Positions 25,379-34,485 of a DNA stretch of 64,000 nt are shown one piece after another. The DNA comes from BD1-7 clade bacterium (GTDB taxonomy: Bacteria > Pseudomonadota > Gammaproteobacteria > Pseudomonadales > DT-91). The notes under the pieces were generated by a model. It saw nothing but the letters and a program-made list of their open reading frames with translations. It did no database searches and had not been told where the DNA came from. Position numbers and translations under genes: made by a program. The DNA lies in assembly GCA_902705835.1 (NCBI GenBank), contig CACSIN010000023.1, positions 10,512 to 74,511 on the forward strand, in the 5' to 3' direction. The stretch's first letter is position 1. Each line of letters begins with the position of its first letter.

Positions 25379-27793
25379 TTACCTGCCAAGAATTCGTGTC
25401 ATGCAGTGCCTAATTGCACTTAATACAAACATCCAACCAATCGCGTACGCCCAAATTACTGCGATCAATGTCGGGCTGATGGCAGGCATCAGTAATCCAA
25501 ATGCGCAAATAACAACAGCGACAACTTGGGTGGCTACGATGGCACTGAGCAATTTAGCCGATGGCCATGGCTTGCGCCAAAACCAAGATTCATGCCGGCA
25601 AACAAACAGTAATAGATGACCCGCAACGACTAATTGTAAAAACATGATCGTCTGCATCACGGCAGGGCTAACACTAAAGTACTGATGTATCAGAGCCATT
25701 AAACCGAAATTTTCAATAACACTCACCCCACCTAACACCGAAGCAATACCGAGCACACGTTTAAGCTGCCATTTCATCGGTTGTTCGGCAGTACGGGTAT
25801 TGTCATAGGCGATGGTGATAATCGGGATGTCATCCAACAAGGCAAGCATCACGATCATGATCGCCGTTAAAGGCACGGTTTGGAACATCAGCACCGACAC
25901 AGCCACAAACACCATCAGGTTAATGGTCATGGCAATCCGGTAATTCACATAGCTGATCATTCGAGCGAATATACGTCGCGCTTCTTCAATCGCGTGCGTA
26001 ATCACGGATAACCCCGGCAAGGTCAATATCAGATCCGCCGCAGATCGCGCCGCATCGGTCGCGCCAGAAACAGCAATACCAACATCTGCTTGTTTCAGTG
26101 CGGGCGCATCATTCACACCATCACCTGTCATCGCCACCACATAACCGGATTTCTGTAGGTTTTTTACGATACCGTATTTGTGTTCTGGAAAGACTCGTGC
26201 AAAACCGTCTGCATCAACGATTTCTTGCATCAATGAAGCTGGTAAATTTTCCATATCCGTCGTTTCGGCGAATAAATCACTGGCGGCCTGTAAATCACTA
26301 CCGAGATCTAATTGCCGAGCAATTTCACGCCCTATTGCAAGATCATCACCGGTGACCATTTTGACATCCAATCCGTAGTGTCTTGCTTGAGCGATCACGG
26401 CCTTAGAATCATCCCGCGGCGGGTCGTATAAACTCAACAGGCCCAGCAATTCCATCTTGCCCCCGCTGCGTTGACGCGCAACGCCCAGGCAACGCAGCCC
26501 ACGCGAAGCCATCTGCTCAACTTCAGCCAATGCCTTCGTCTGTTGCTGTTCGTCAAGGTTTGCCATCTCGATAACCACTTGCGGCGCGCCTTTAACGACC
26601 GTAAAAACGCCCGTTGTATCGGATACTCGTGCTTCACAGCGTTTATTCACAGGGTCAAACGGAGTAAATTCGAGCTGTTCATAGTTATCAAGGTCAGCAC
26701 TGCCAACAGAATCGATAATGAGGGTGTCGATAACATCCTTACCGTTTTGGTTAGAGGCCAGGGCCGCATATAGCAGTAATTCGTCGCCGGAAATACTCCC
26801 ATAAAGCACCGGGTCGCCCAATGCCAATTGATTTTTGGTCAACGTGCCGGTTTTGTCCGAACATAGAATATCAACACTGGCGAGCTCTTCGATGGATTGC
26901 AGGTGCGAGACAATTGCTTTTTTCTTCGATAATGTCAGCGCGCCCAGCGCCATCGTCACCGATAATACCGCTGGCATAGCCACAGGTATCGATGCAATCA
27001 CAAGTACCAATACCAGCTCGACGATATCCAATACCGGCGTGTGTGCTAGAAGTTCTTTGGCAATAATCATGGCAGCAAACACCAGCGTGCCGATAATCAA
27101 AAACTTGCCAATACTAAGTACGGAAGCTTCGAAGTGAGAGGCATTACCTGCGCTTTGAACAAGCTTGGCGGTATTACCAAAAAAAGTCTCACTGCCGGTA
27201 GCCGTCACAACGGCCTGCATATTGCCCTGTTTGACGATCGACCCTGAATATATGTCGCCGTTCACAACCTTATCGACAGGCAGTGACTCACCCGTTAATG
27301 CCGCCTGATCGACGCTGAGATATTGGCCGCTTAAAAGCACACAATCGGCAGGGACGATATCGCCATTTTCGATACTGATAACATCCCCTGGCACCAACTC
27401 ACGCGCAGGGATATCCTGCCATTCACCATCACGATGCACACGTGCTTTTAATGCCATTGATGACTTTAACGCACTGAGCGCATCTTGCGCCTTACTGCTT
27501 TGCACAAACTCGATCAAGGCATTGAGGATCAGCATAAAAAGGATGATAAAAAAGTCGGGCCAGTGCCGAATAACCGCCGAAAGTACCGCAGCGATTTCGA
27601 TCAACCAGGGTATTGGGCCCCAGAACGTCTTTAGAAATTGCTGAAGTTTGCTTTGATGTTGCTCCTCCAGTTCGTTATAGCCATATTGGCCGATACGCGA
27701 GGCCGCTTCAGATGTGGATAGCCCGTCTTTCGAGCTATTCAGCGACAAAAGCGTGTCGGATGCACATTGTTTGGAGGAAGAATCAGCTGTCAT
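25379..27793 (-). CDS. P-type H+-ATPase, P3A group
   Basis: About 804 residues. It has the actuator T-G-E-S motif (ALTGESLPVDK), the phosphorylation motif C-S-D-K-T-G-T with Asp313, the nucleotide-domain KGAPQ, and the hinge MTGDGVNDAPALKQADVGIAV. In the sixth membrane helix region, LALLDDIPIITI holds Asp654-Asp655, matching the Asp that binds the proton in plant plasma-membrane pumps. No long C-terminal regulatory tail is present. The family pumps H+ outward using ATP and is sporadic in bacteria. The start at 27793 (MTADSSSK) is preferred although its ribosome binding site is weak; the upstream extension is hydrophobic and unlike the family. Confidence 0.87.
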   Translation of the reverse strand: MTADSSSKQCASDTLLSLNSSKDGLSTSEAASRIGQYGYNELEEQHQSKLQQFLKTFWGPIPWLIEIAAVLSAVIRHWPDFFIILFMLILNALIEFVQSSKAQDALSALKSSMALKARVHRDGEWQDIPARELVPGDVISIENGDIVPADCVLLSGQYLSVDQAALTGESLPVDKVVNGDIYSGSIVKQGNMQAVVTATGSETFFGNTAKLVQSAGNASHFEASVLSIGKFLIIGTLVFAAMIIAKELLAHTPVLDIVELVLVLVIASIPVAMPAVLSVTMALGALTLSKKKAIVSHLQSIEELASVDILCSDKTGTLTKNQLALGDPVLYGSISGDELLLYAALASNQNGKDVIDTLIIDSVGSADLDNYEQLEFTPFDPVNKRCEARVSDTTGVFTVVKGAPQVVIEMANLDEQQQTKALAEVEQMASRGLRCLGVARQRSGGKMELLGLLSLYDPPRDDSKAVIAQARHYGLDVKMVTGDDLAIGREIARQLDLGSDLQAASDLFAETTDMENLPASLMQEIVDADGFARVFPEHKYGIVKNLQKSGYVVAMTGDGVNDAPALKQADVGIAVSGATDAARSAADLILTLPGLSVITHAIEEARRIFARMISYVNYRIAMTINLMVFVAVSVLMFQTVPLTAIMIVMLALLDDIPIITIAYDNTRTAEQPMKWQLKRVLGIASVLGGVSVIENFGLMALIHQYFSVSPAVMQTIMFLQLVVAGHLLLFVCRHESWFWRKPWPSAKLLSAIVATQVVAVVICAFGLLMPAISPTLIAVIWAYAIGWMFVLSAIRHCMTRILGR

Positions 27794-27968
27794 CGAGAAA
27801 AGTTGCCTCGCTAGAGTTAGCCAGAGCAGCACTACTAGTAATAGTTAGTAGTCGCGCAATAAAACGACCGTATAGGTTGGATGGAAAAACGGCGTCGCAG
27901 TTGCGTGAATGTGTACGTTAAATCGCCAAACCAACAGCTAAACCGCTTTTTAAGCCACCTAATTGGCA

Positions 27969-28607
27969 TTATTCAAGCGGCAAATACCGACATACATGGC
28001 CAAAGGTCATCAGCTCTAATGACTCTGCCTTTTCACTGAACACGGTTTCGGGCACAAACACCGGCGCATAACCCTGTTCTTTGCTTCTGCAAATGTTGAG
28101 ATCAACATGCCGATAATTGTAGGTGTCTGCGATATGCCGCAGTAAACACGCCAAATCAATCGGTGACTGCCCTGGGTCACTCTCATGCAAGAACACCAAA
28201 TCCGGTAATGCACCGCCGTCTGCTGCACCCACGCGAGTCGCCCGCTGGAATTCACGCTTAACGGCGTCGTGAGCGATAGCCAGACGCTTACGATCAAACC
28301 CCTGCAGGTTTAGATTCTGCACGATGGCTTTGCGTATCAAACAATCAAAGCGCGATAACCCGTGATACTGGCGGATGGTGTGGCCAATGTCTGTGCGTAG
28401 CTGAGCACCTTCAGGGCACAGGTGTCGAATAATGCCGGCAACCGGATTTCGAAACTCGGGTTCATCAGCGTTGATGCCTTTGCCGTGAGCAAATACCATG
28501 ACAGAGCGCAGCATACGCGACATCGAGGTTTGCCACTGCCAATGGGTGTAACGTAACCCGCCCTCTGCGTCGATTATCTGCCGACTGATTTTGCCGTCGT
28601 AGGTCAT
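27969..28607 (-). CDS. Hypothetical protein, family not recognised
   Basis: 212 residues, soluble, no signal peptide or membrane helix. GAGGAA lies about 8 bases before the ATG, and the length and composition look like a true gene. Segments such as IGHTIRQYHGLSRFDCLIRKAIVQNLNLQGF, DLVFLHESDPGQSPIDLACLLRHIADTYNYRHVDLNIC and the PVFVPETVFSEKAE ending suggest an alpha/beta fold. Aspartates and histidines occur in DLVFLHESD and YRHVDLN. It sits between a proton pump and a BCCT transporter, all leftward, with a 9-bp repeat array before it. No function is claimed. Confidence 0.7.
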   Translation of the reverse strand: MTYDGKISRQIIDAEGGLRYTHWQWQTSMSRMLRSVMVFAHGKGINADEPEFRNPVAGIIRHLCPEGAQLRTDIGHTIRQYHGLSRFDCLIRKAIVQNLNLQGFDRKRLAIAHDAVKREFQRATRVGAADGGALPDLVFLHESDPGQSPIDLACLLRHIADTYNYRHVDLNICRSKEQGYAPVFVPETVFSEKAESLELMTFGHVCRYLPLE

Positions 28608-28670
28608 CTGTGGTTCCTCAGTATTATTATCATTCGAACCTGGGTTCAGTCTAGACCAGACAACGCTCCA

Positions 28671-28733
28671 TCACCCTTATCACCCTTATCACCCTTATCA
28701 CCCTTATCACCCTTATCACCCTTATCACCCCTA
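28671..28733. repeat. 9-bp tandem repeat, seven units
   Basis: TCACCCTTA repeats six times exactly, followed by one TCACCCCTA and a partial TCAC. It lies between the stop of the BCCT gene and the start of the orphan protein, so its RNA is G/A-rich on the transcribed strand (TAAGGGTGA). The repeat length is divisible by three, which makes a false open frame with Gly-Asp-Lys triplets. Copy number is likely to vary by slippage. Confidence 0.9.
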
Positions 28734-28748
28734 TCACGTGGATACGGC

Positions 28749-30263
28749 TTAACGTGAAGTGGGCAACGCATGCTTTCTATCCTGCCATAGGGCACGTGCA
28801 AATCCTGCCAGGGCCAACAGTAAAATGAATGCAAACGGCAATGCCGACGCAACTGCTGCAGCTTGTAAGGCCTGTAACCCACCGCTGATCAGCAGAATAA
28901 TCGCCACAGCTCCGGTCGCTAGCGGCCATATCATCCGTTGTCGTGACGTGGTGTGTGTATTTCCGTGCGCAACGATTGCGTCGATTGATAAGGCGCCAGA
29001 ATCGGCCGAGGTAATAAAAAATATCGTGATCAATAACAAGGCGAGCACCTCTGTCACAAACGCCATGGGCAATGTATCTAACAACGCAAAAAACGATGTG
29101 GAATAATCTACCTGTAACGCCGAAGACACTGAACCGTCGCCATAAAGCGTATTATGAATGCCTGCCCCACCAAAAACGCAAAACCACAGCAGAGTGACAG
29201 CCGTAGGCGCAATCAGCACACCCAAAACAAATTCACGCAGGGTACGCCCACGGGATATCCGCGCAATAAACAACCCTGTCATCGGTGCCCACGCCAACCA
29301 CCAAGCCATGTAGAAGGTCGTCCATTGCTGCGCCCAGGCACCGTTTTCACGATAGATATCGATCATCTGGGCGGGCCAGATAATGCTTGTCACATAATCG
29401 CCAAACCACCTAGGCGCCTCCCCTACCAGCCATAATAATGGCCCTGTCGCCAGAACGAACACAAACAATCCAACAGCCACCCATAAGTTAAGATAACTCA
29501 GTCTCAAGACGCCCTTACTCACGCCCAAAACCACCGATAGCGTCGCCACACCGGCCAGCACCGCCACAAGCAAGATTTTACCCAATAGCGTTAGCTCCAG
29601 CCCCAGCGTATAGCTCAAACCCGTCGCAATTTGGCTGACACCGAGCCCTAGTGAGGTAGCCAATCCGAACAGGCTGGCTACCACAGCCAGGATATCCACC
29701 AGATCGCCAAAAACCCCGTAGATTCGATCCCCGATAAATGGATAAAACAAGCTTCGAACCGACAGCGGCAAACCTCGATTAAACGCAAAATACGCCATCG
29801 CTAAAGCAATCATTGCGAATAGCGCCCAAGCATGCAGGCCCCAGTTCATAAAGGTTACCAACAAGGCATTATCGACCAGATCCGTATTCACCGGCGGCGT
29901 GATGTAATGCACAACGGGCTCTGCCACGCCCCAAAATACAATCCCTGCGCCCATTCCGGCGCAAAATAACATGGCCAGCCAGTGCAGCCAGGCATAATCT
30001 GCCTGCGCATCAGCCCCGCCTAAACGAATTCGCCCTAAAGGCGTCATCATAATCACCGCGCACCCAAATAAGCACAGCAACGGCAACAAGATGAAAATCC
30101 ACCCAAAATAGATGCTCGACGAATTCTGCAGCCAACTGAACACCCCATGGGCCTGTTGTTCAAATATCAAGGTGTAAGCCACAGCAACCACAACGAGCAC
30201 AAGAGACGCCGAAAGCACGGTATTGTGTTTGAAATAGGTATCTGTCAGACGATGATCAGCCAT
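28749..30263 (-). CDS. BCCT-family betaine/choline/carnitine transporter
   Basis: 504 residues, twelve predicted membrane helices. Family marks are the glycine-rich GMGAGIVFWGVAEPV in helix three, the aromatic box stretch FYMAWWLAWAPMTGLFIARISRGRT in helix eight, and STSFFALLDTLP. The short cytosolic termini differ from the long tails of osmosensing members such as BetP, so uptake may not be osmotically gated. Energy comes from Na+ or H+ symport. The substrate, a trimethylammonium compound such as glycine betaine or choline, is family knowledge only. Confidence 0.92.
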   Translation of the reverse strand: MADHRLTDTYFKHNTVLSASLVLVVVAVAYTLIFEQQAHGVFSWLQNSSSIYFGWIFILLPLLCLFGCAVIMMTPLGRIRLGGADAQADYAWLHWLAMLFCAGMGAGIVFWGVAEPVVHYITPPVNTDLVDNALLVTFMNWGLHAWALFAMIALAMAYFAFNRGLPLSVRSLFYPFIGDRIYGVFGDLVDILAVVASLFGLATSLGLGVSQIATGLSYTLGLELTLLGKILLVAVLAGVATLSVVLGVSKGVLRLSYLNLWVAVGLFVFVLATGPLLWLVGEAPRWFGDYVTSIIWPAQMIDIYRENGAWAQQWTTFYMAWWLAWAPMTGLFIARISRGRTLREFVLGVLIAPTAVTLLWFCVFGGAGIHNTLYGDGSVSSALQVDYSTSFFALLDTLPMAFVTEVLALLLITIFFITSADSGALSIDAIVAHGNTHTTSRQRMIWPLATGAVAIILLISGGLQALQAAAVASALPFAFILLLALAGFARALWQDRKHALPTSR

Positions 30264-30526
30264 GTTTTATCGATACCCCCCCTAACCTATGCGCTGTCTT
30301 TCAGCTTTGTTTACAGATTAGCTGATGCCCTGCGGATTAATCGACCAGCCATCGGCTTGCCGATCCAGCACGTACAATCCTTTGAAACCGGTAAAATTCG
30401 CCCTTTCACCGCTGAATTCTCTCTCCAAGATGCGCAAAAAACAGTCAATCAGGCGTATACTTAGATGATATCTGCTAAATACAGACGTCTAATCTGCAAT
30501 CAACCGTTCGTAGAGAGGTAGCTCAA

Positions 30527-32179
30527 GTGGATCGTGAATCGATGGAATTTGATGTTGTTATCGTTGGCGCAGGCCCTGCCGGGCTAGCCACTGCTTGCCG
30601 CCTGCGACAGCTCAGCGAAGAAACCGGCCAAGATTTAAGTGTATGTGTGGTCGAAAAGGGCTCTGAAGTCGGTGCGCACATTCTCTCAGGTGCGGTGCTC
30701 GAAACACGCGCGTTAGACGAGCTCTTTCCCGATTGGGAAAAACGCGGTGCACCTGTAACAACGCCAGTGACGCACGATGATATTTATCTGTTCACCAGCG
30801 CTGAAAAAGCGATTCGTATACCCAACTTTCTTGCCCCAAAAACCATGCACAACCACGGTAATTATATTATCAGCCTTGCCAATCTGTGCCGCTGGCTTGC
30901 CGAGCAAGCAGAAGCGCTCGGTGCAGAAATCTACCCGGGGTTTCCTGCTGCGGATATTCTCTTCGATGAATCCGATCAAGTGAAAGGCATCATCACACAG
31001 GATATGGGCGTAGGACACGACGGCACACACAAAGACAGTTATATGCCAGGGATGGAACTGCACGCCAAATACACGATATTTGCAGAGGGTTGCCGTGGGC
31101 ATCTCGGCAAACGACTGATGGAACGCTTTGATCTGAATGCAGGTAAGGACCCTCAACACTATGGCATTGGGATTAAAGAACTGTGGGAGGTTCCCGCAGA
31201 TCAGTACCACCCAGGGCGCGTTTGCCACGCCATTGGTTGGCCATTGTCAGAAAGCCAAAGCTCAGGCGGATCTTTTCTCTACCACCTCGACAACAACCAG
31301 GTTGCACTGGGCTTGATCACCGATTTGAGTTACCAAAACCCGTATGTGAGCCCATTCGATGAATTCCAACGCTACAAAACCCACCCTCAAATTGCCAAAG
31401 TTCTCAGCGGCGGTAAACGGCTGAGCTACGGCGCACGTGCGCTGGTCAAAGGTGGGCCTCAAGCCTTGCCTAAAATGACATTCCCGGGTGGCCTGTTAAT
31501 CGGTTGTGATGCGGGCACCATGAACGGTGCCAAAATCAAGGGCAGCCATACTGCGATGAAATCCGGTATCCTCGCCGCAGAGGTCTTGCACTCAGCACTG
31601 ACAACCGAACAAAAAACCGGAGAGGAGCTAGAAGAATACACTCGCGCATTTGAAGGATCCTGGGCTTACGAAGAAATCTACGCACAACGTAATTTCGGCC
31701 CGGCACAGCACAAGTGGGGTAACTTCGTTGGGTCAGCCTACAGCTTCATCGACCTTAACATTCTCAACGGTTCGGTGCCTTGGACACTGCGAGACACCAA
31801 GCCTGACCACATGACATTGCTGCCAGCGAACGAATGCAAACCGATTGATTACCCGAAACCGGACAACAACCTCACCTTCGACAAGTTATCGTCCGTGTTT
31901 TTATCCAGCACCAATCATGAAGAAGACCAACCATGTCATCTGACACTCAAGGATGCAGACGTACCGATCAAGTACAACCTGCCGACCTACGACGAGCCGG
32001 CACAGCGTTACTGCCCGGCAGGCGTTTATGAAGTACTTGAAGACAATGGCGAGAAACGCTTCCAGGTCAATGCGCAAAACTGTGTGCACTGCAAAACCTG
32101 CGATATTAAGGATCCAACGCAGAATATTGTATGGGTAACCCCGGAAGGCGGTGGTGGACCTAACTACCCGAATATGTAG
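30527..32179 (+). CDS. Electron transfer flavoprotein-ubiquinone oxidoreductase
   Basis: 550 residues, the usual length. It moves electrons from reduced ETF, fed by acyl-CoA and other flavin dehydrogenases, to ubiquinone at the membrane. The N-terminal FAD site is VVIVGAGPAGLATACRL. The C-terminal 4Fe-4S cluster motif is NCVHCKTCDIKDPTQNI with a more upstream CPAGVYEV cysteine, and the protein ends in GGGGPNYPNM. The GTG start at 30527 has AGAGAGG 8 bases before it; an ATG at 30542 is possible but less well placed. ETF subunit genes are not in the window. Confidence 0.95.
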   Translation: MDRESMEFDVVIVGAGPAGLATACRLRQLSEETGQDLSVCVVEKGSEVGAHILSGAVLETRALDELFPDWEKRGAPVTTPVTHDDIYLFTSAEKAIRIPNFLAPKTMHNHGNYIISLANLCRWLAEQAEALGAEIYPGFPAADILFDESDQVKGIITQDMGVGHDGTHKDSYMPGMELHAKYTIFAEGCRGHLGKRLMERFDLNAGKDPQHYGIGIKELWEVPADQYHPGRVCHAIGWPLSESQSSGGSFLYHLDNNQVALGLITDLSYQNPYVSPFDEFQRYKTHPQIAKVLSGGKRLSYGARALVKGGPQALPKMTFPGGLLIGCDAGTMNGAKIKGSHTAMKSGILAAEVLHSALTTEQKTGEELEEYTRAFEGSWAYEEIYAQRNFGPAQHKWGNFVGSAYSFIDLNILNGSVPWTLRDTKPDHMTLLPANECKPIDYPKPDNNLTFDKLSSVFLSSTNHEEDQPCHLTLKDADVPIKYNLPTYDEPAQRYCPAGVYEVLEDNGEKRFQVNAQNCVHCKTCDIKDPTQNIVWVTPEGGGGPNYPNM

Positions 32180-32203
32180 TCATTGTTTAAGAAAGGCTTG
32201 CCG

Positions 32204-32956
32204 CTATCTGGCGGTATAGCCACCATCAACCGGTAGCGCGGCGCCGGATATAAATGCCGCTTCATCACTCACTAAAAACAATGCCGCCGAGGCGATCGCC
32301 TCCACAGAGATAATGCCCGGCAGCGGGTTCATGGCTTCAACAGCGGCACGCTTTTCGGCGGGCGATTCAGCCCGTGCAATCACAGCTTCCAATATTGGTG
32401 TTCGCACAGCACCTGGACACAGCGCATTAACACGAATGTTGTATTCGCCATTTTCGATGGCTGCCACTTTACTCAGTTGAACAATCGCCGCTTTCGATGC
32501 TGCATATGCTGGCCGACCAGGGAACGCCACCAAACCGGCAGTAGATGCCATGTTTAGTATCGCCCCATGGCCCTGCTTCCGCATGTGCTGAAGCGCATAC
32601 TTCATGCCTAGCAAGGTACCGTGTTGGTTCACTGCATAGATTTGATGCCAAACCTCCTCGTCGCCATCAGCCAATTCGTCTGATTCAACATCAATACCCG
32701 CGTTATTCACCAAGATATCAATACGGCCGTACTTATCCACGATGTCGGCCATCATTTGCTGCATCGATAACGCACGGCATACATCGAGTTTATAGAAAGT
32801 CGCCCTATCCAAGGCACTGGCGAGCGCCTCACCTGCCTGCTCACTCATGTCAGCAACAACAACATAAGCGCCTTCATCGTGAAATCGTCGAACGCAGGCT
32901 TCGCCAATACCCGAAGCACCGCCGGTAATAACCGCAACCTTGTTATTGAGTCTCAT
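32204..32956 (-). CDS. Short-chain dehydrogenase/reductase
   Basis: 250 residues, classical SDR. The coenzyme site G-G-A-S-G-I-G lies at about 12-18 with an acidic residue after strand two (VVADMSEQ, suggesting NAD preference). NNAG is at about 87-90, and the catalytic Ser and Y-A-A-S-K pair (ILNMASTAGLVAFPGRPAYAASK) near 138-158. The C-terminus has the SGAALPVDGGYTAR ending common in SDRs. The substrate is not deducible. It converges on the ETF-QO gene with only 24 bases between the stops. Confidence 0.92.
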   Translation of the reverse strand: MRLNNKVAVITGGASGIGEACVRRFHDEGAYVVVADMSEQAGEALASALDRATFYKLDVCRALSMQQMMADIVDKYGRIDILVNNAGIDVESDELADGDEEVWHQIYAVNQHGTLLGMKYALQHMRKQGHGAILNMASTAGLVAFPGRPAYAASKAAIVQLSKVAAIENGEYNIRVNALCPGAVRTPILEAVIARAESPAEKRAAVEAMNPLPGIISVEAIASAALFLVSDEAAFISGAALPVDGGYTAR

Positions 32957-33039
32957 GGATATCTCAAATGCCGAAAACAGTTCGCCTAGTCTAGCGATTC
33001 ACTAGCATTCAGAAAAGTTGTTAAAACGTCGTGGCCGAA

Positions 33040-34410
33040 TTATGTCAGCTCATCGATATCTTCAACGCGCGGCGGCTCAGCCATCCCCAGCGCTCGTGCG
33101 GTAATGGTTCCGGAAACCATCGAACCATTCACATTAATCGCTGTACGACCCATATCAATTAATGGCTCGATGGAAATCAGCAATCCAGCGAGAGCCACCG
33201 GTAAATTCATAGCAGACAAAACAATTAACGCAGCGAACGTGGCTCCACCACCGATGCCGGCACTACCAAAAGACGCGATCACAATGGTTATAATCAACGT
33301 GAACAAAAACCCGGGCGTTAGAGGATCAATCCCAACAGTCGGCGCGATCATCATCGCTAACATCGCTGGATATAAACCCGCACAGCCATTTTGTCCCATG
33401 GTTGCACCAAACGATGCAGTAAAGTTTGAAACCGCATCACCGTTGCCGAGCTTTTCAACCTGAGTTTCTATGTTTAACGGTATCGCAGCAGCACTGGATC
33501 GCGACGTAAACGCAAACGCCAAAACCGGTAGAACCTTCTTGATGTAATCCAACGGATTAACCCGTACCAGACTCACCAGAATCAGATGCATGATTACAAT
33601 CAACAACAGCCCCAGATAAGAGGCCATAACGAAATGGGCCAGTGATTCGATAGCATTTGCATCTGAGTTAGCTGCAACGCCAATCATTAACGCCAACACG
33701 CCATACGGGGTAAAACTCAGCACCAAATGCACAAGCGCACGAACAACTTCTTGCGCAGACAATATAAAACTCTCAAGCCCTTGGGAAAATTTCGAGTCTT
33801 GATTGATCACCCGCACACAGGCGAGCCCCAAAAACACTGAAAAAATCACCACGGCTATGGTTGATGTCGGGCGTTCCCCTGCTAAATCAGCAAACGGGTT
33901 TTGTGGGAAAAACGCCTTAATCATATCGGTAAACGACAGACCTTTGATTGACGTTAAATGCGTTTGCAAAGCATGCCCTTGGGCAATCTCTCGTGTGCCG
34001 GCAACAATGCCTGACGCATCCAGATGAAACAGGCTCGCCATGGTAATACCAATAGCAGCGGAGGCAGCCGTCATCGCCAGTAACAGCGATATCGAAACAA
34101 CAGAAATCTTACCCAACGCCGCACCGGTATCGCGGACTTTAACAATCGCGGCAACGATCGACACAAGAATCAGCGGCATAATGATCATTTTCAGCAGGCT
34201 GACATAACCATACGAAACAATGCTAACGACCGACAATGTGTGGTGAAGTACAGATGACCCTAGGCCATAGTAGATTTGCAGGCAGGACCCAAGAGCAGCG
34301 CCGAGTATCAGCGCGAAAAATACCCGCATCCACAGTGGTTTTTTCCGTTGATGGAGATGGAAAAGTCCCGTCACTGATACAAAAAATATCAATAGATTCA
34401 GTAAGAGCAA
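33040..34410 (-). CDS. Cation:dicarboxylate/amino acid symporter, TcyP-like
   Basis: 456 residues, near the length of E. coli YdjN/TcyP, which imports L-cystine. It has a single predicted helix at the N-terminus, then eight helices with re-entrant loops. The first hairpin is AFTSRSSAAAIPLNIETQVEKLG, the serine-rich HP1 tip of the family; HP2 is ASFGSAGIGGGATFAALIVLSAMNLP. NGSMVSGTITARALG near the end is in the helix with the substrate and cation site. A TTG start at 34410 with GAGG about 7 bases upstream is used. Cystine specificity is inferred from resemblance. Confidence 0.87.
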   Translation of the reverse strand: MLLLNLLIFFVSVTGLFHLHQRKKPLWMRVFFALILGAALGSCLQIYYGLGSSVLHHTLSVVSIVSYGYVSLLKMIIMPLILVSIVAAIVKVRDTGAALGKISVVSISLLLAMTAASAAIGITMASLFHLDASGIVAGTREIAQGHALQTHLTSIKGLSFTDMIKAFFPQNPFADLAGERPTSTIAVVIFSVFLGLACVRVINQDSKFSQGLESFILSAQEVVRALVHLVLSFTPYGVLALMIGVAANSDANAIESLAHFVMASYLGLLLIVIMHLILVSLVRVNPLDYIKKVLPVLAFAFTSRSSAAAIPLNIETQVEKLGNGDAVSNFTASFGATMGQNGCAGLYPAMLAMMIAPTVGIDPLTPGFLFTLIITIVIASFGSAGIGGGATFAALIVLSAMNLPVALAGLLISIEPLIDMGRTAINVNGSMVSGTITARALGMAEPPRVEDIDELT

Positions 34411-34485
34411 AGCAGACCTCGGTTATCCTGGCGATGAACAGGTTTTGAATAGGACAACCAGAAGTCATGTTTAGCTCACGGTGGA

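Noticed and set aside
28671-28733. Possible CRISPR array
   Set aside because: The units are 9 bp and contiguous with no spacers, so this is a simple tandem repeat.
28646-28882. Open frame with repeated Gly-Asp-Lys triplets, collagen-like
   Set aside because: The triplets come from the 9-bp DNA repeat. The frame overlaps the BCCT gene end on the same strand, has no ribosome binding site and its other half is shadow sequence.
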